DNA of 64,000 bases from Panorpa germanica. Taxonomy: Eukaryota; Arthropoda; Insecta; Mecoptera; Panorpidae. The translations under genes were made by a program, and so were the position numbers. The notes beneath the pieces are model-generated. The model was given only the letters and a program-made list of their open reading frames with translations. It was not told where the DNA came from and searched no databases. The stretch spans positions 39,742,347 to 39,806,346 of the forward strand of contig OY783203.1 in assembly GCA_963678705.1 (NCBI GenBank), read 5' to 3'. Shown piece after piece: positions 36,419 through 52,100 of this stretch. Position 1 is the first letter of the stretch. The number at the start of each line of letters is the position of its first letter.

Positions 36419-38143
36419 TTATAGACATTTGATAATTTTTTTAGTAATTAATAATTACATCTTATATTCCGTTAAGGAAGCGTTTCATTCCTTTCAACAG
36501 TGTATGCATTTTCTAACAATAAATTTTTAGATACAATGAAAATATTTTTATTACAAGGATGTCCACATAAATTAAGTTGAGTTTGTAAAAAATAAATAAA
36601 AATATTTGTTTCAAGTAGTTATGTGTTTCATAATTTTTCTTCTAATATTTCAGTATAAAGATCAAAAAAATATATTGTGTACTTTTAAATAAAATAGAAA
36701 TCTTGAATCAGTACAGGTGAACTTTTCTAAACAATTTGCGCAATAATTAATTATTTTAATAGTATGTCTTCTAAGGCATATTTATTTTAATAGTATGTCC
36801 GGCTAAGTATGATATGTATGTCTAGATATTTGCTTGCATAAGTAGCTAGAGTACCGTTATGATACGTATTATTTTTTTCGTAAAATGTTCACAGATATAG
36901 AAAAAAATGACTTAATTAAAATTCTATTATTCGTATAAAAATTGCTCTTGTTTTAATGTATTAAAATTTGCATTATATTTATTTTTCTTTTTATAAGTTG
37001 TAAAATACAAATTTGTTAAAACTCATCGTTTCTACTTCCCGAATTTTAATTTTATGTTTTAAAACTGAATGTAAGTTTTAGCTTATGAAATATAAAGAAA
37101 CTAAAATAGTTATATCAAATATAATAATTTATATTAAGTAAAAATAATATTAAACCCAAATAATAATTAAGATTAAAAAAAGTATACTACATTACGTAGT
37201 TGTGACTCGAAATTACCACATCGTTCCTTAACCAGTTTTAAATGAAAACATATAACTATAAAAAAAGCAAGTTATTTGTAACGTACACGTTATATTCAGC
37301 ATACCATTTTTAAATTACATAGTTTAGCATTAAAAAAATAATCTACATTAACTTTATTAAATTATATTTAACATTTGTATATAAAAATACTTATTAAGAA
37401 GGTTTATAAAATTGAATTACACCATTTAAATGTATGTAACTAATCAAGTTATAAAAATAAAACTATAATGGAATTTCTAAAATTAAGATGGAATCATTTC
37501 TTAAGTTTTGAATGAAATTAGAGAATAGAACAAGACGTTGTATTAAAATTAAGATTGCCGCATAATTGTGTACAATACATATTTTGTAAGTAACTTAAAT
37601 GATTCGAGGACTAATCATATTTCAGATTACATATATCATAAAAAAACATATGTATTTATAAAATTTTCAAAAGATTTACTGTCAATAAATAAATTTTTAT
37701 CAAATTATACAGAAAAAATATTGGGTATTGTTTTTATTTATTCCGTAAAATTCATAAATCTCTTGTAAGATCATTTTGTTAATTTATATTTTATTTCATA
37801 TTAAATTAAATTATTATGTTACTTTAAGCACTATTCGCCTTTGAAGGTTAACCTACGCAATGATATTTATGTAAACTTGCTACGTAATGGCGTTATGTTG
37901 CTTATTAGACCGTTAGTTAAAATTATTACTTAAAATATTATACATATAATATGAATGTTTCAGTACGGTATTTTTATTGTCAGTATTATGTTTAACATGG
38001 GTGCAATAAAACTTTGAGCAATGAATAAAAACTAAATTATTTATTTGTTCAAAATTATATAAATTGAAAAATTAGTTTTTCCTGGAAATGTAAAAATGGA
38101 ATTATATAAAAACCTTTGTAACTAAACTTAAATGCCAATAAGT
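36419..38143. other. Intergenic DNA between convergent STE24 and G-alpha-i
   Basis: Contains the STE24 3' UTR and, at the far end, the 3' UTR of the minus-strand G-alpha-i gene. Very AT-rich. No further gene or bounded repeat is seen. Confidence 0.5.
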
Positions 38144-40881
<2,738 letters not shown>

Positions 40882-41529
40882 TTTTAAATACAAAAATTAT
40901 TAATAATAAATATTTGTATATTTTGACACTTGTTGCTATTTGGCTTGTTGCATTTGACTCCACCCGGTGGAGAAGCAATCAAAAACCGACTCTTCTTATT
41001 GTTTTTTTTGTTCTAATGTCGAGCTTGAATTTTGTATCCTTTTATATGTCTACTACTTAGTTTTCATGAGTATCACAGATGGCAGCACCTGAATTGATGA
41101 ATTGGTTCGAGTTATATCTATCTATTGTTATTATTTAGTTCGCTACATAATTAAATTGAAATGTTTTTGTCAGACACGAGTTATTATTAATTATATAAAG
41201 CCTTATTTATTTATATATAAGTTACACATACTTAAATTATTAAACAGAAATACAAAAATTCGTAACAATTTGTAATGGATAATATTCGTTTATTAATCTT
41301 AATTATCCATCTTATTGGATCATACCGATCTAATTAGACTTAAGTCTTAATGAGCTTGAGAAAGCGGTAGTTCTATGTGTGGGCTAAATTGGTTTTTGTA
41401 TACTTCTATCCAGTTTCTTCTATACGTTTCCGATGACACCGTGGTCCTCACTGGTCCTCACTTTGGATGAGAATTTTCATAAAGCTACAAAAAGAAGTGT
41501 TGACTGTATCATACTATGGCTAAACAAAC
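40882..41529. other. G-alpha-i upstream region
   Basis: Promoter and 5' UTR of the minus-strand gene are expected here. No further gene is seen. The right part grades into retroelement remnants. Confidence 0.4.
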
Positions 41530-41847
41530 GGCGCATTAATTAGCTTAGATATTTAGGTGTATCTATATGGACAGACGGTTAAAAACCTGGTAAAAACGTA
41601 TATTCACTAAACGAAAAGCGAATTAAGGAAATCATACCGGCTAATTAACCGTAAATCATAACTTGTATCAATCAGTCAATTCTAATATAGCAATCCTCCA
41701 GAGATTCCAGTCAAAATATCTTCGTATAAATATACTGACCTACCTTGGTACGCATTTGGGAAACTCAACCTAGAGATAAAATCTCGAGTTAAAATCTACA
41801 AGAAAAAGATTGAAAACCATCCAAACCGGCAGTTATTCCTTGGTTGG
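41530..41847 (+). mobile_element. Degraded LINE fragment, reverse transcriptase C-terminus (jockey-like)
   Basis: Translating the plus strand across several frameshifts and stops gives pieces of the C-terminal part of a non-LTR reverse transcriptase. These are a VYL..D...L-K stretch near 41560-41600, IFTKRK near 41605, LINRKS near 41640, and the characteristic SNIAILQRFQSK near 41690-41720 followed by TYLGT..GN and IENHPN. The order matches jockey-clade ORF2 proteins. The copy is dead. Confidence 0.6.
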
Positions 41848-41875
41848 GGATAGATTTTGCAGATCCCACTCGTGT
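41848..41875. repeat. 28-nt exact copy of G-alpha-i exon 2 sequence
   Basis: GGATAGATTTTGCAGATCCC and the next eight bases are identical to the end of G-alpha-i exon 2 (minus-strand 40074-40047, encoding the IDFADPTRV region, one base short of the exon border). Relative to the gene it is inverted. It lies between the plus-strand jockey-like remnant and the minus-strand RNase-H LINE remnant. The identity stops at both ends. Confidence 0.9.
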
Positions 41876-42483
41876 GTATTTAAATAATTCACTAATTAAT
41901 TTTGAATAACTTAACAAAAATTTAGTATTAACAAGGAAAGTTTCAATCACACCTAATATTTCATTATTGAATTTTGATCTTTGTATATTAAAATTTATGC
42001 ATTCAAATATAATATGATCTAAAATTCGTAATTCGCCACATTGGCATCTATTGATGATATGGATTTAATATTAATTTTATACAGGTGAGCTGGAGTTTTA
42101 CAATGATTACTTTTGATTCTGATTATAGTTGATTTAATTTTGCGGGACTCATTTTTGAACCCTCTTTTCTTACTTAAATTTGAATGAAATATATAATATT
42201 CCCTTCCTTTTAGCTGACTTTTGTTAATGAAATCTTGGTTTCTCAAATTGAAGTTCAATTTTTTGATTATACTAAAAATTTCCTATGTAGGTAATTTCAC
42301 TTTCATCTCAATTTCTAACTTTATAGATTCCTTTGCCAATTTAACACCAATTTCATTTCCTCTTATTCCACAATGTCCTGGTATCCACATACATTTTATG
42401 GTATTATTTTTAGTAATTAAATTGAAATACAGCTCATTAGTTTTGCATGACAAAATATTATGCTGATTTGTGATTTTCTTCAA
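41876..42483 (-). mobile_element. Degraded LINE ORF2 3' end with RNase H domain
   Basis: On the minus strand, 42483-42283 encodes MWIPGHCGIRGNEIGVKLAKE, the last RNase-H motif of I/R1-type non-LTR elements. 42258-42019 continues with IKSNHCKTPAHLYKIN, matching the ORF2 C-terminal stretch that follows RNase H. A frameshift then gives RCQCGELRILDHIIFEC, a CxC...H...C zinc-knuckle-like end. One stop or frameshift separates the two long pieces, so the copy is inactive. Its end is about 41880. Confidence 0.8.
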
Positions 42484-44016
42484 TTTTAATAATATTTAAA
42501 TTTGATTTAAATAATTAATTTTAATTTAAATAGTACGTAATTTTTGTAATTTTAATATTAGTCTATTTAATTATTAAAGGTATAGTACAGTAATTTGCCA
42601 TCTCTTTTATAGAACAGAGAATCAAACAAGTGTGTGTGAGATACGTCATTTACTACTAACAGTTGGGTTGTATATTCCATGAAGTTTTATATTACGATGG
42701 TTGTGAAAAACGAAAAATAAACTCGATTACTTATTTCTTCCTGACGTCTTATGTAGAGTAAAAACATGCGGCAAAACTGTAATTCAAATTTCATACTGAT
42801 CCACATTTGGATATTTAAAAAAATAAAAACGTCAATATAATAATAAACCTTTATTTCAATCAAAAATTAAAAACGACCCTTAAAAAAAATGAGTTCACAA
42901 CCTGTAGAATATAGTATTTAAATGTGTTGTGAATCATTTGGGGTAATTTACCTCACTTCGACCTCTACCGTATATTCCAAGAAACAATTGCTGCGTAAAT
43001 GAATCGTATAATTATAACTTGAAATTATTCGGAACATCTATTATCATATTGATTCAATGTTTAAATTTAATAAATGCAGTTTCCAAAGTAGTGTTTCTGT
43101 ATGTTCGTATTCTGTGAGCATCATTGAAGGCAGCTCATCGCTGCAGTAATAACAATTGGAACGACCGGAAAAAACATTATTTATACTAGTTTTTTTAATC
43201 AGTTAAAATCCATTAAATTTATAATAAAAATATCAGGTAAGTAGATTTTCCTAATTATGTGGTAATTAAAGAAATATATAAATTATAAATATGGTATATT
43301 ATTAATATTATAAAGAAGATATAAAGTATACAGGGTCGTCCGGCATTCCGCAAATTAAATCTTAAAATGAGCTCAGGTCGTAAATATTATTAAAGAGTAT
43401 ATATCTTTAACTAAGGATGCATATATAATATAAAATATATCTTGTTGTCCTGACTAATGATGCGTATTATCTTTATCTTAGTATCCTTGACCATTAAGAT
43501 ATTTTCATTTCAAAACATTCAATTACTTTATCCATTTCTATATCTCAATACTGTTTTCAAGGACATTTCTTTGTCTTTTGTGTTTAATTTTAACAATAAT
43601 TTTATTGTACCATAACTTGAAAAGTTATTTCTTTAAATTTGTGTTTACATTTAGATATGGACATATCTTTAGACTATTTGTTTAAAATCATTTAATAAGT
43701 ATAATACAATTATGTAAACAAAAACTAAACAAAATAATATTCATTGTACATTTATAATTATTTTCATAGTTCTTGAAGTTGAAAAGAATTTTACTTAGTA
43801 ATTAATTTTATTTAGTAAACCAAACTCGAAAATATATCAAATAATAATATTTTTTTACGTTTTATTTATTCAACATTTTTATAAATTATCAACGTATATA
43901 TAAATAATATAATATTTCTGCTAATTTTCTTAAAAATAATAATAAATAAATTATTTTATAATAATTTTTTTTTAAATTTGAATAACAGAAATGATATAAT
44001 AGGTTTGTGAACCATA
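42484..44016. other. AT-rich intergenic DNA
   Basis: No gene is seen. About 42835-42905 (minus strand) matches the 5' part of the GTTGACGGAGATATAGC family (TTGTGAACTCATTTTTTTTAAGGGTCG type sequence) and is a fragment. From about 43600 to 44000 the sequence is extremely AT-rich. Confidence 0.45.
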
Positions 44017-44970
44017 CCCAGTAAACAATTTGGTGAAGTACCCTATTTGGTGAAGTTCGAGTTACTCGTACAATTCAATTCTAACGCTTTACAAGTTCGA
44101 AGCAACAACACAGAAACCAATTTTAGTTCAAATTTATTCCCTACCTGTCAAGATTTTGTGAAATAAAATCTGATATATGTAGTCTTAGCAAGTTCGTTAA
44201 TAGTTCAAAAGTGGTACACAAAAGTCGCTTTTAGTTAAAATTCATTCTCTAGTTGTTAGAATTTTTTCATAATAATATTCTTTTTTTTTCCAACATCATT
44301 CATTAAGTATTTCTGTTTCTTTCCCACATGGATATATTTTTTTTAAGTTCACTTTCATCTCATTTATTCCAAAGTGAGAGAGAAACGAGATGTGGTTAGA
44401 CAAGTAAAATATATTTTTCACCGTTACACTTGTATATTTGTAAGTATTTCGTTCAGAACAGTATGTTTAAAGTATATGCTATCCTTTTTCAACAAATATT
44501 TCTTTAATGGTAATAGGCACACGCTGTCTCCCTCAATCTCCGAATATAATGTGTTTATGGATCCTGCCGATCGTGGATTTTTGAATCACCAAAACAATGT
44601 AAAAAACTAATATAACGAGTATTGTTGAAGATGAATAATATTCATTAAAAAAATCACGATCCGTACTAAAGATTACATCTATTTATTTCTTCATTTAAAT
44701 ATTTATATTTTGCAGACTCTAAAAAGTAGAATTCCATTAAGTTTTATACCCCTGCCATCCCTGCTAGTGTGAAGTTTATAACTCCGGTCATAAATCATAA
44801 ACCGACTCCGCTTTTAATTCAGCAGTGAACCGTCGTTCCGATCTCTGTAACTCATAAAAAGGGCCTTTCCTATGAACGACTAAATAGAAAACGAACACGT
44901 TCCAGACAAAAAACTCATGATATGTAATAGAAATTAAGTAGAATTTACTCCAAAATGTTTACTGACTGGG
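44017..44970. mobile_element. Dispersed TIR element, copy B (CCCAGTAAACA family)
   Basis: A 954-bp relative of 4732-5548, starting CCCAGTAAACAATTTGG and ending ...TTTACTGACTGGG (a few extra bases at the right terminus). It is flanked by TA on both sides (CCATA/ and /TATTG), compatible with a TA target-site duplication. It keeps about 150 bp near 44100-44270 that copy A has lost. Open frames inside are short and have no transposase motif. Confidence 0.8.
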
Positions 44971-44971
44971 T

Positions 44972-45405
44972 ATTGATAAAGTTGTCTACCAGGACCTCAA
45001 ATGTCCAATTATTTATTATTCATATGCTATATAATAGGAGATATTAACAATTAAAATAGTCATTTTTTCGCTTTAATTATTAAAGTGATCCAACGGTATA
45101 GAAAATTCCGTTACATGTAACGTCACGTTCGCTAAGTTGCCATCTTTTTTAAACAAGAAAGCGTAAAAGAGATAGTATACTCAACACAGAACTCTTATCC
45201 ATATAAAAAATAACTGATTTGTACCTTAATATTACGACATGTTACGTCATAAACATGGCCGACATCTATAGCGCTAAAACTACAATTCAAATTTTTAATT
45301 GCTATATCTCCGTCAACATTTTGATATTTAATCAAATAAAAACGCCAATGTACATTTATTTCAATCAACAATTCAAAAATCGACTCTTAAAAAATAAGTT
45401 CACAA
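44972..45405 (-). mobile_element. GTTGACGGAGATATAGC family, second long copy
   Basis: Read on the minus strand it reproduces the element at 23893-24505 block by block: CTTATTTTTTAAGAGTCG, GAATTGTTGATTGAAAT, GTTGACGGAGATATAGCAA, TGTAGTTTTAGCGCTA, AATTGTTAATATCTC and ACATTTGAGGTCCTGG, ending at TTTATCAATA. It abuts the right end of the element at 44017-44970, so one probably inserted next to or into the other. Confidence 0.75.
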
Positions 45406-46153
45406 GCTCATTATCATATGGGGAAAAAGAGCGATATTTATAATACTGTCGATGATAAATGTCTAAATTCAATAAGTTTGACGTGAGGTTCATAAAGCTA
45501 ATAACAGTCACTGAAATTATTGCGTACTTATATCGAACATTGTAAAATTTAAGACTGAGATACAGTATATACAATGCGGTAGATTTTTTCTCATAATTTT
45601 GGTGAAATTTAATATTTAACGACGAAGGAACTGATTAAATAAATCAGATCTGTGGATATTCATTCGTTGTTATGCCAGTTACACCAGAGAGATAATTCAA
45701 TAAAACACGAACAAAAACTTGTTTTTCTGAATAAAAACGCCAATGTTTACACTAAAAACATAGTTCTTAAAACATTTTTGTCTTTTGTTGCTGTTTTAGT
45801 AAACAAAACACATTCCCATGTGGAGTCGGTAAGACAAAAGGAACAGGAAAAGTTTGTTGTTGTTCTGCTAGGTTTGAACACGCTCTAGCCTGTAAATATT
45901 TGCGCTTGTCAGTTGTTGTTTATCATGTTTATAATTTTTATGGGACACACAGAAAAACACTAAAAATAAAACCAGTCTGTTCAGTGTGAACAATCTGTTT
46001 TCGAAAAACTGAACTGTTTTAAAATAAAACAAAATATGATTTTGTTAATTCGCTTAAAGTTAGCTTCTACGAACATGTTATTTCAGTCCTTTATGAGTAT
46101 TTCAGTCCTATATGCAATAATGCAAAATGTTCTTTTTCCACAGTGATTAAGTT
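45406..46153. other. Vitellogenin receptor upstream region
   Basis: Promoter and 5' UTR of the receptor are expected here. No coding sequence is recognised. No clear TATA/initiator pair can be singled out in such AT-rich DNA. Confidence 0.4.
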
Positions 46154-49100
46154 ATGGGCAGATTTATTATTTTGCCTATAATAGGCATATTAATAAGTCA
46201 AACCATTTGCGCCTTCAGTTATGACACTTTTGCGAATAATGAAGATGATTGTTCTTCGAATACTTTCAAATGTACGAATGGAAGATGTATCCCATTAGAA
46301 AAGCAGTGCGATGGAGTAAATGACTGTGCAGATGGTGCCGACGAAATGAATTGTGGTAAGTTGAAAGTCATCTTCACATAAACTGTCATTTAAAGAATGT
46401 TTCAACAAGAGGTATCATTTTAAAAGTGACGATGTTTTTCTGAGGTTAGTCAAATGACGGTTGTATGTTCACAGTTAAAAAATGGTACGAAATTTAAAAT
46501 GACACCTCTTATTGAAAGATCCTAATTTGACTTTAATATAAATTAACAAATCAATCATTACTTGTAATTTTATCCTCAAAGTTATAGTTATAGATATTTA
46601 CTGAGCTTTGTTAAAGTTTCAATCAGTAATATAAAACATTATATGAAAGGTACTGTTTTTACCTTTTGAGAACATAAGCACTTTCTTTTTTTTCTTTGCG
46701 TTTCGTACTAAATGGTTAAACGATTTAGTAAACATAGGTGTTGTATAGACCGGGAGAATTAGGTACTACCAAAGAAAATGCCTATAGTTTAGATTCTTGG
46801 GTCAAATAATATTTAAAACTATCAGTTGACACCAAAAAAATAGAAAAACAGAAATTTATACACATTTGGCAAAATATAATGTTCAAAACCTCTATATACG
46901 AGTATATAAACACATTGAACAAAATGGCGAAATTGTACTTAAAAGAACCCATCTGAAGAAACACATTTCTCAATAAGTTCGTAGGTTTTTATAGGTCATT
47001 TTCATTGTCATTTATTTTTGTTTATAATAAGTTATCATACGACCTTATTGAGTGATGTGTTATATAACATTTTTACAAGTTTCCATTTTATTATTAACTT
47101 ATATTGTACACATCAACAATACATCATTTTTATATATATATTTTATATAAATAACAAAGAAAATATACATTGATTTTTAAAATTTTTTCTTTTGTTCCAA
47201 ATTAATAACGCAAAACATCGTCCAAACAGGTGTATACTTTATATCATTTAATTCTTAAAAAGAATTTCTTAAAAATCTTTTTAAGAAAACGGTCTAGTTA
47301 AGAAGTGTTGTGTATAAGTTAATGAGTAAAAACATAGATTTATTTTTAAAAAAGCAATAAGATAGCTGTCTAAACGTTAATATTTAGGTAACATTGTTTA
47401 CGTAACAGGTAACTTTTCTTATGTTAGATATACCTTAAATACATGTAACTACGTTTAGCGTGTATAAAATATAATTCTGTACTTAAAACGTACAAAAAAA
47501 TACATAATAATAAAATATAATAATAAAATGTGACATACAAGTAAAAAAGTTACAAATATAATATTTTAATTATTTGTAAGTTTCGTAAAACCAACTTGAA
47601 CAAATCTGTTGCATTAATGTTAGTGATAGAATTTATTTAAAATGATTATCGTATTCTTTGATTGTATAATATTTACATATTTTATTAAAAATAATATATT
47701 TATGTTTTCAGATATGCATCACTGCTTGAGCCCTAATTGGTTTAAATGTAAGGACCACGCATGCATTGCGTCAAGCTTTCGATGTGACGATGAAATTGAT
47801 TGTATGGACGCATCGGACGAAGCTGACTGCGAGGGTAATTTTTAAGAATAATTGAAAACAAACTTCTAAATTTATTTACAAAGTTTAATAATCGAAAATT
47901 AAGCTATGACGTTTGAATAATATCAGAATACTATTGTAGATAATGCTGTGCAATATAGCAAATTAGTTTCAACAATCATACCATTTTTATTCGTTTGTTT
48001 GCATTGTATTTTATACTATATGGATTTTTCGCAGGGTTTGTATATACTCATCCTTTGAACACCACATGTAAATCAGATGAATGGAAATGTAGAGACAATA
48101 TCTGTATTCCTATAGAATTTGTGTGCAACGAACAAGTGGATTGTATGGATGGTTCGGACGAATCAATTGGCTGTATCGAATTAGTAAATATCGATTTGTC
48201 AGTACTAATGCCTTATATGTTTTTATATTATATTAATGTCAAATCATATTTATAGCCCTTCTGTGATGGATTCAAATGCAAACAAGGCAAATGTATAGAA
48301 CTAGATTGGGTTTGCGATGGTGCCTTTGACTGCCCAGATCAAAGCGATGAAATTAATTGCGGTAAACTAGTTACACTATCTATTTTAATTATAAAAATAT
48401 CTACTTAGTATTTATGTTATTTTCAATGCATGGCGCTATGCTTTACATTCTTTCCACATTAAATTGTCGGCTTAAAATCATTGGCTTAAACATTGGTAAA
48501 ATCCACTAAACACTTTAAATTATTACCATCTCTTCCTTCTACTCTCCGTAACACTTATTCTGTCCTCTTCTTCTCTCCTTAATCATTTTCACCGCTGTGA
48601 TTTTCTCCCATTTACTTTTTCTCCTTTAGTTTTCATTGTACCTCCGCCATCTACATTCTTCCTTCCTTTTCTCTTCTCATCAGCTACTCTATCCACTTTT
48701 CACTGACAATTCTAAACTCGTATTCCCATCTTATATGCTCTAACTATACTTGCTATCTTTCCTTTCATTTCCCATTCCAAAATTAGTAAATCGCCTTTTG
48801 TTTCTTGTTTCTTTTTCTTATATACACTCGTACTTTCATCATCTATCATTGTATTTCCCTTAGTCTATTTTCGCCATCGTTTCTTGATGCTGTATCTGCG
48901 GGCCCCTCTTTAACTCCTCCTCCACAAATCTTTCTTCTTCTCTCTGTTTCTTCTACTGTCATTCCAGTCCTTTCGTAGTACACTTTCCTCGTTTTCATTC
49001 CCACTTTGCCTCCTTCTTAAGCTCTTCCCGTATTATCCTCAAAATCTCACTGTCTGCGTGCTCATTGTCTCTTCAAATCTAACCACTGCTTCAATTCTTT

Positions 49101-52100
49101 TTTTTTACTTTTTCACTTTCTGCACCGCTCTATATCCCTGCGTGCAGCTCATCTCATAACTCATTATATGTAAGAGCTATATGTATATGATAAAATGTCT
49201 ATTTTTGAAAGAGATATTTAATTACAATTTTATATTATATGTCAACAGATGATAGACCAGTAAATTTCATGTGTACTTTTGAACATGACCATTATCCTTG
49301 CCATGATAACTTTAGCTGTATTCCTTTAACAAAAGTTTGTGATGGTATTCCACACTGTAAAGACGGTTCAGACGAAGGACCGCAATGTAACAGCAGTGAG
49401 TAACATTAATTTACGAGTTTTCAGTTTTAGAAAAAGAGTTGGTTGTTGTAATTAACGTTTTCTTTCTAGCTGTAACTACATGTGCTAATACAACTTGCGG
49501 GCATGCAAAATCTACATGTGCTATGACTCCAGCAGGAGCGAAATGCATTTGTCCTAAAGGATTTCATAAACCATTTAGCACACAAATGAATATATATAGC
49601 ACGTACGACAATATGGTAGAATGCATCGATGATGATGAATGTGAAATATATGGCATATGCAGTCATAAATGCATAAATACGCATGGATCATACAAATGCG
49701 AGTGTGCAGACAAATACCAACTTCAATCAGATGGTCATTCATGCAAAGTTAAATGTAAATTGTGATTTGTTTTTGAATAATGATTTTTCTCCAAAATAAA
49801 TGTTATACCACTTTTAAATTAACTACTCTTTTATTGTAATTGCAGATGGGGAAGCCTTAATGTTGTTTAGTGCAAAAACTAATATAAGAAGTCTCTATTT
49901 AGAATCCAAAATATTAACAGAAGTAGCAGGAAAGTTAAAACAAGTTATAGGCGTATCGTATGACGGGAATCATGTATATTGGACAAATGTTTATCTCGAG
50001 AGTGAATCTATTGTTAGATCTAGAGAAGATGGATCGCAAAAAGAAGTAAAACTTTTATATACAATTAAAAGAGTAGCCTGAAAAATTACAAAACAATTCA
50101 TATATAATATTAACAATTTTTAGATAATAATAACATCTGGTCTTTCTGCTCCAGAAGATCTTGAAGTTGATTGGTATACTGGAAATATCTATTTCAGTGA
50201 TGGTGACTTAAAGCATATTGGGGTTTGCACGAATGATGGTAACCATTGCACTGTTCTTTTGAATGAAGACATTGAAAAACCACGTGGAATTGCTTTGCAT
50301 CCTGCAGAAGGGTAATTTTCTTTTATCAAATTTGTATGTGAATAACAAGTATTATTCATATGTTTAATATAACATAATTTGTCTAGACGAATGTATTGGT
50401 CAGATTGGGGGACAAAAGCTCAAATTGCTACTTCATTCATGGATGGTTCAAATGCAACAACATTTGTAGATTCAAATGTTCATTGGCCTAACGGAGTCGA
50501 TTTAGACGTTGCTAACAATAGGTTGTATTGGGTGGATGCTAAATTGCAGACGGTAGAAAGTATTAAACTGGATGGAACAGATAGACGTGTACGTTAAATT
50601 AAATATAAATAATATGTAAAATGTTGTACTTACTGTAATTAAAAGTTCAATTAACAGGTAGTTCTCAAAGGTGCATCGAAACATCCCTTTGCAATCTCTG
50701 TTTTTGAAAATAATATCTACTGGAGCGACTTGAGGTCAATGTCCATTCAAAGCTGTAATAAGTTTAATTGCAAGAATCGTGTAACTATTGCTAAAGAGAA
50801 AAAGGAAATAATTTATGGAGTACATATTTATCACAGCGCATTACAACCGAAGAGAATGAATCCATGTGAAAATGCACGTTGTACACACATTTGCTTACTT
50901 AAAGGCCCTGATAATTATTCTTGCGGGTGTCCTGAAGATCACACTTTAATGCTTGATACATTTTCATGCTCGGGTAAATTCTAGCTGAACTATTACATAT
51001 TTTAATTATAAGTTATATATATATATTTATTTTTTTATTTACAGTAACAAAAAAGAAAATGGAGTTACTAATTGGTGCAGGAAGTTATCTCGTCAGTTTT
51101 ACTCATCAAACTCTTGGAAAACATAGTCTTTTTGGGGCGCATTTTAGACTTAACATTGATGAAATGACTTATGATTCCGTCCTTGGAAGAGTCATCATTG
51201 CCGACAATATTCAAAAAAAAATCCTTGCTATTGATTTAATTTCAAATGGTTTATCTGAAATAGTTTCTTTCGTAGGAAAAGTTGAAGCCATGGATTTTGA
51301 TCCTTATGGAAACAACCTGTACTGGGCTGATAGTCTAAGGAAATCTGTTGAAATACTTAATTTCAATACTAATGAACGAGGTCTTATTCTTCATGATATA
51401 GGGGATGATATTCCAATTGGACTTGCTCTAATACCAATTGAAGGTGTCATGTTTGTCGCATTTAGGTCACACAATTACAGTCATATTGACAGAATGCACA
51501 TGGATGGTGTTGGTAAGTTTATTATTAGTGTCTTGCATCTTAGGGAACATTTTTGTTGTTTGTAACCCACATAACATAATTTTACCACAATATTTGCATG
51601 TAACGAGTTATTTTTTAAAATCTATTTTTAGGTGGCAGAACTCATGTCGTAGAGCGATCATTATCGTTTCTTGGGAAAATAAAATTGATTTATGACAAAG
51701 ATCTCCACCGTGTTTTTTGGGCAGACCAAGACTTAGATGCAATAGAAAGTACGTCTGTCGATGGAGATGACAGAATAACCTTTAGAGATCTGTTATTTGG
51801 TTCAAATCCTGTAGGCTTAGCTATATTAAGAAATGACATATTTTGGACTGAAAGAAATTCAAGAAAAATATTTTGGGGTGATAAATTTAATGACAGAACA
51901 CTAAATAAAAAGCTTACTTTAGGTAAAGAATGAAAAAAGAACACGTGTTGAATATATTTAAACGGTTGTTAGACAAAATAAATTCTTAGAAGTTTTGATG
52001 ATGTAAACATATTTTTGTTACAGATATTGATTCAGATTTGCATAATATTCCCATTGTGGCGGTAACAGGTATTTTTACATATCCCCATCCATGTCGATAT

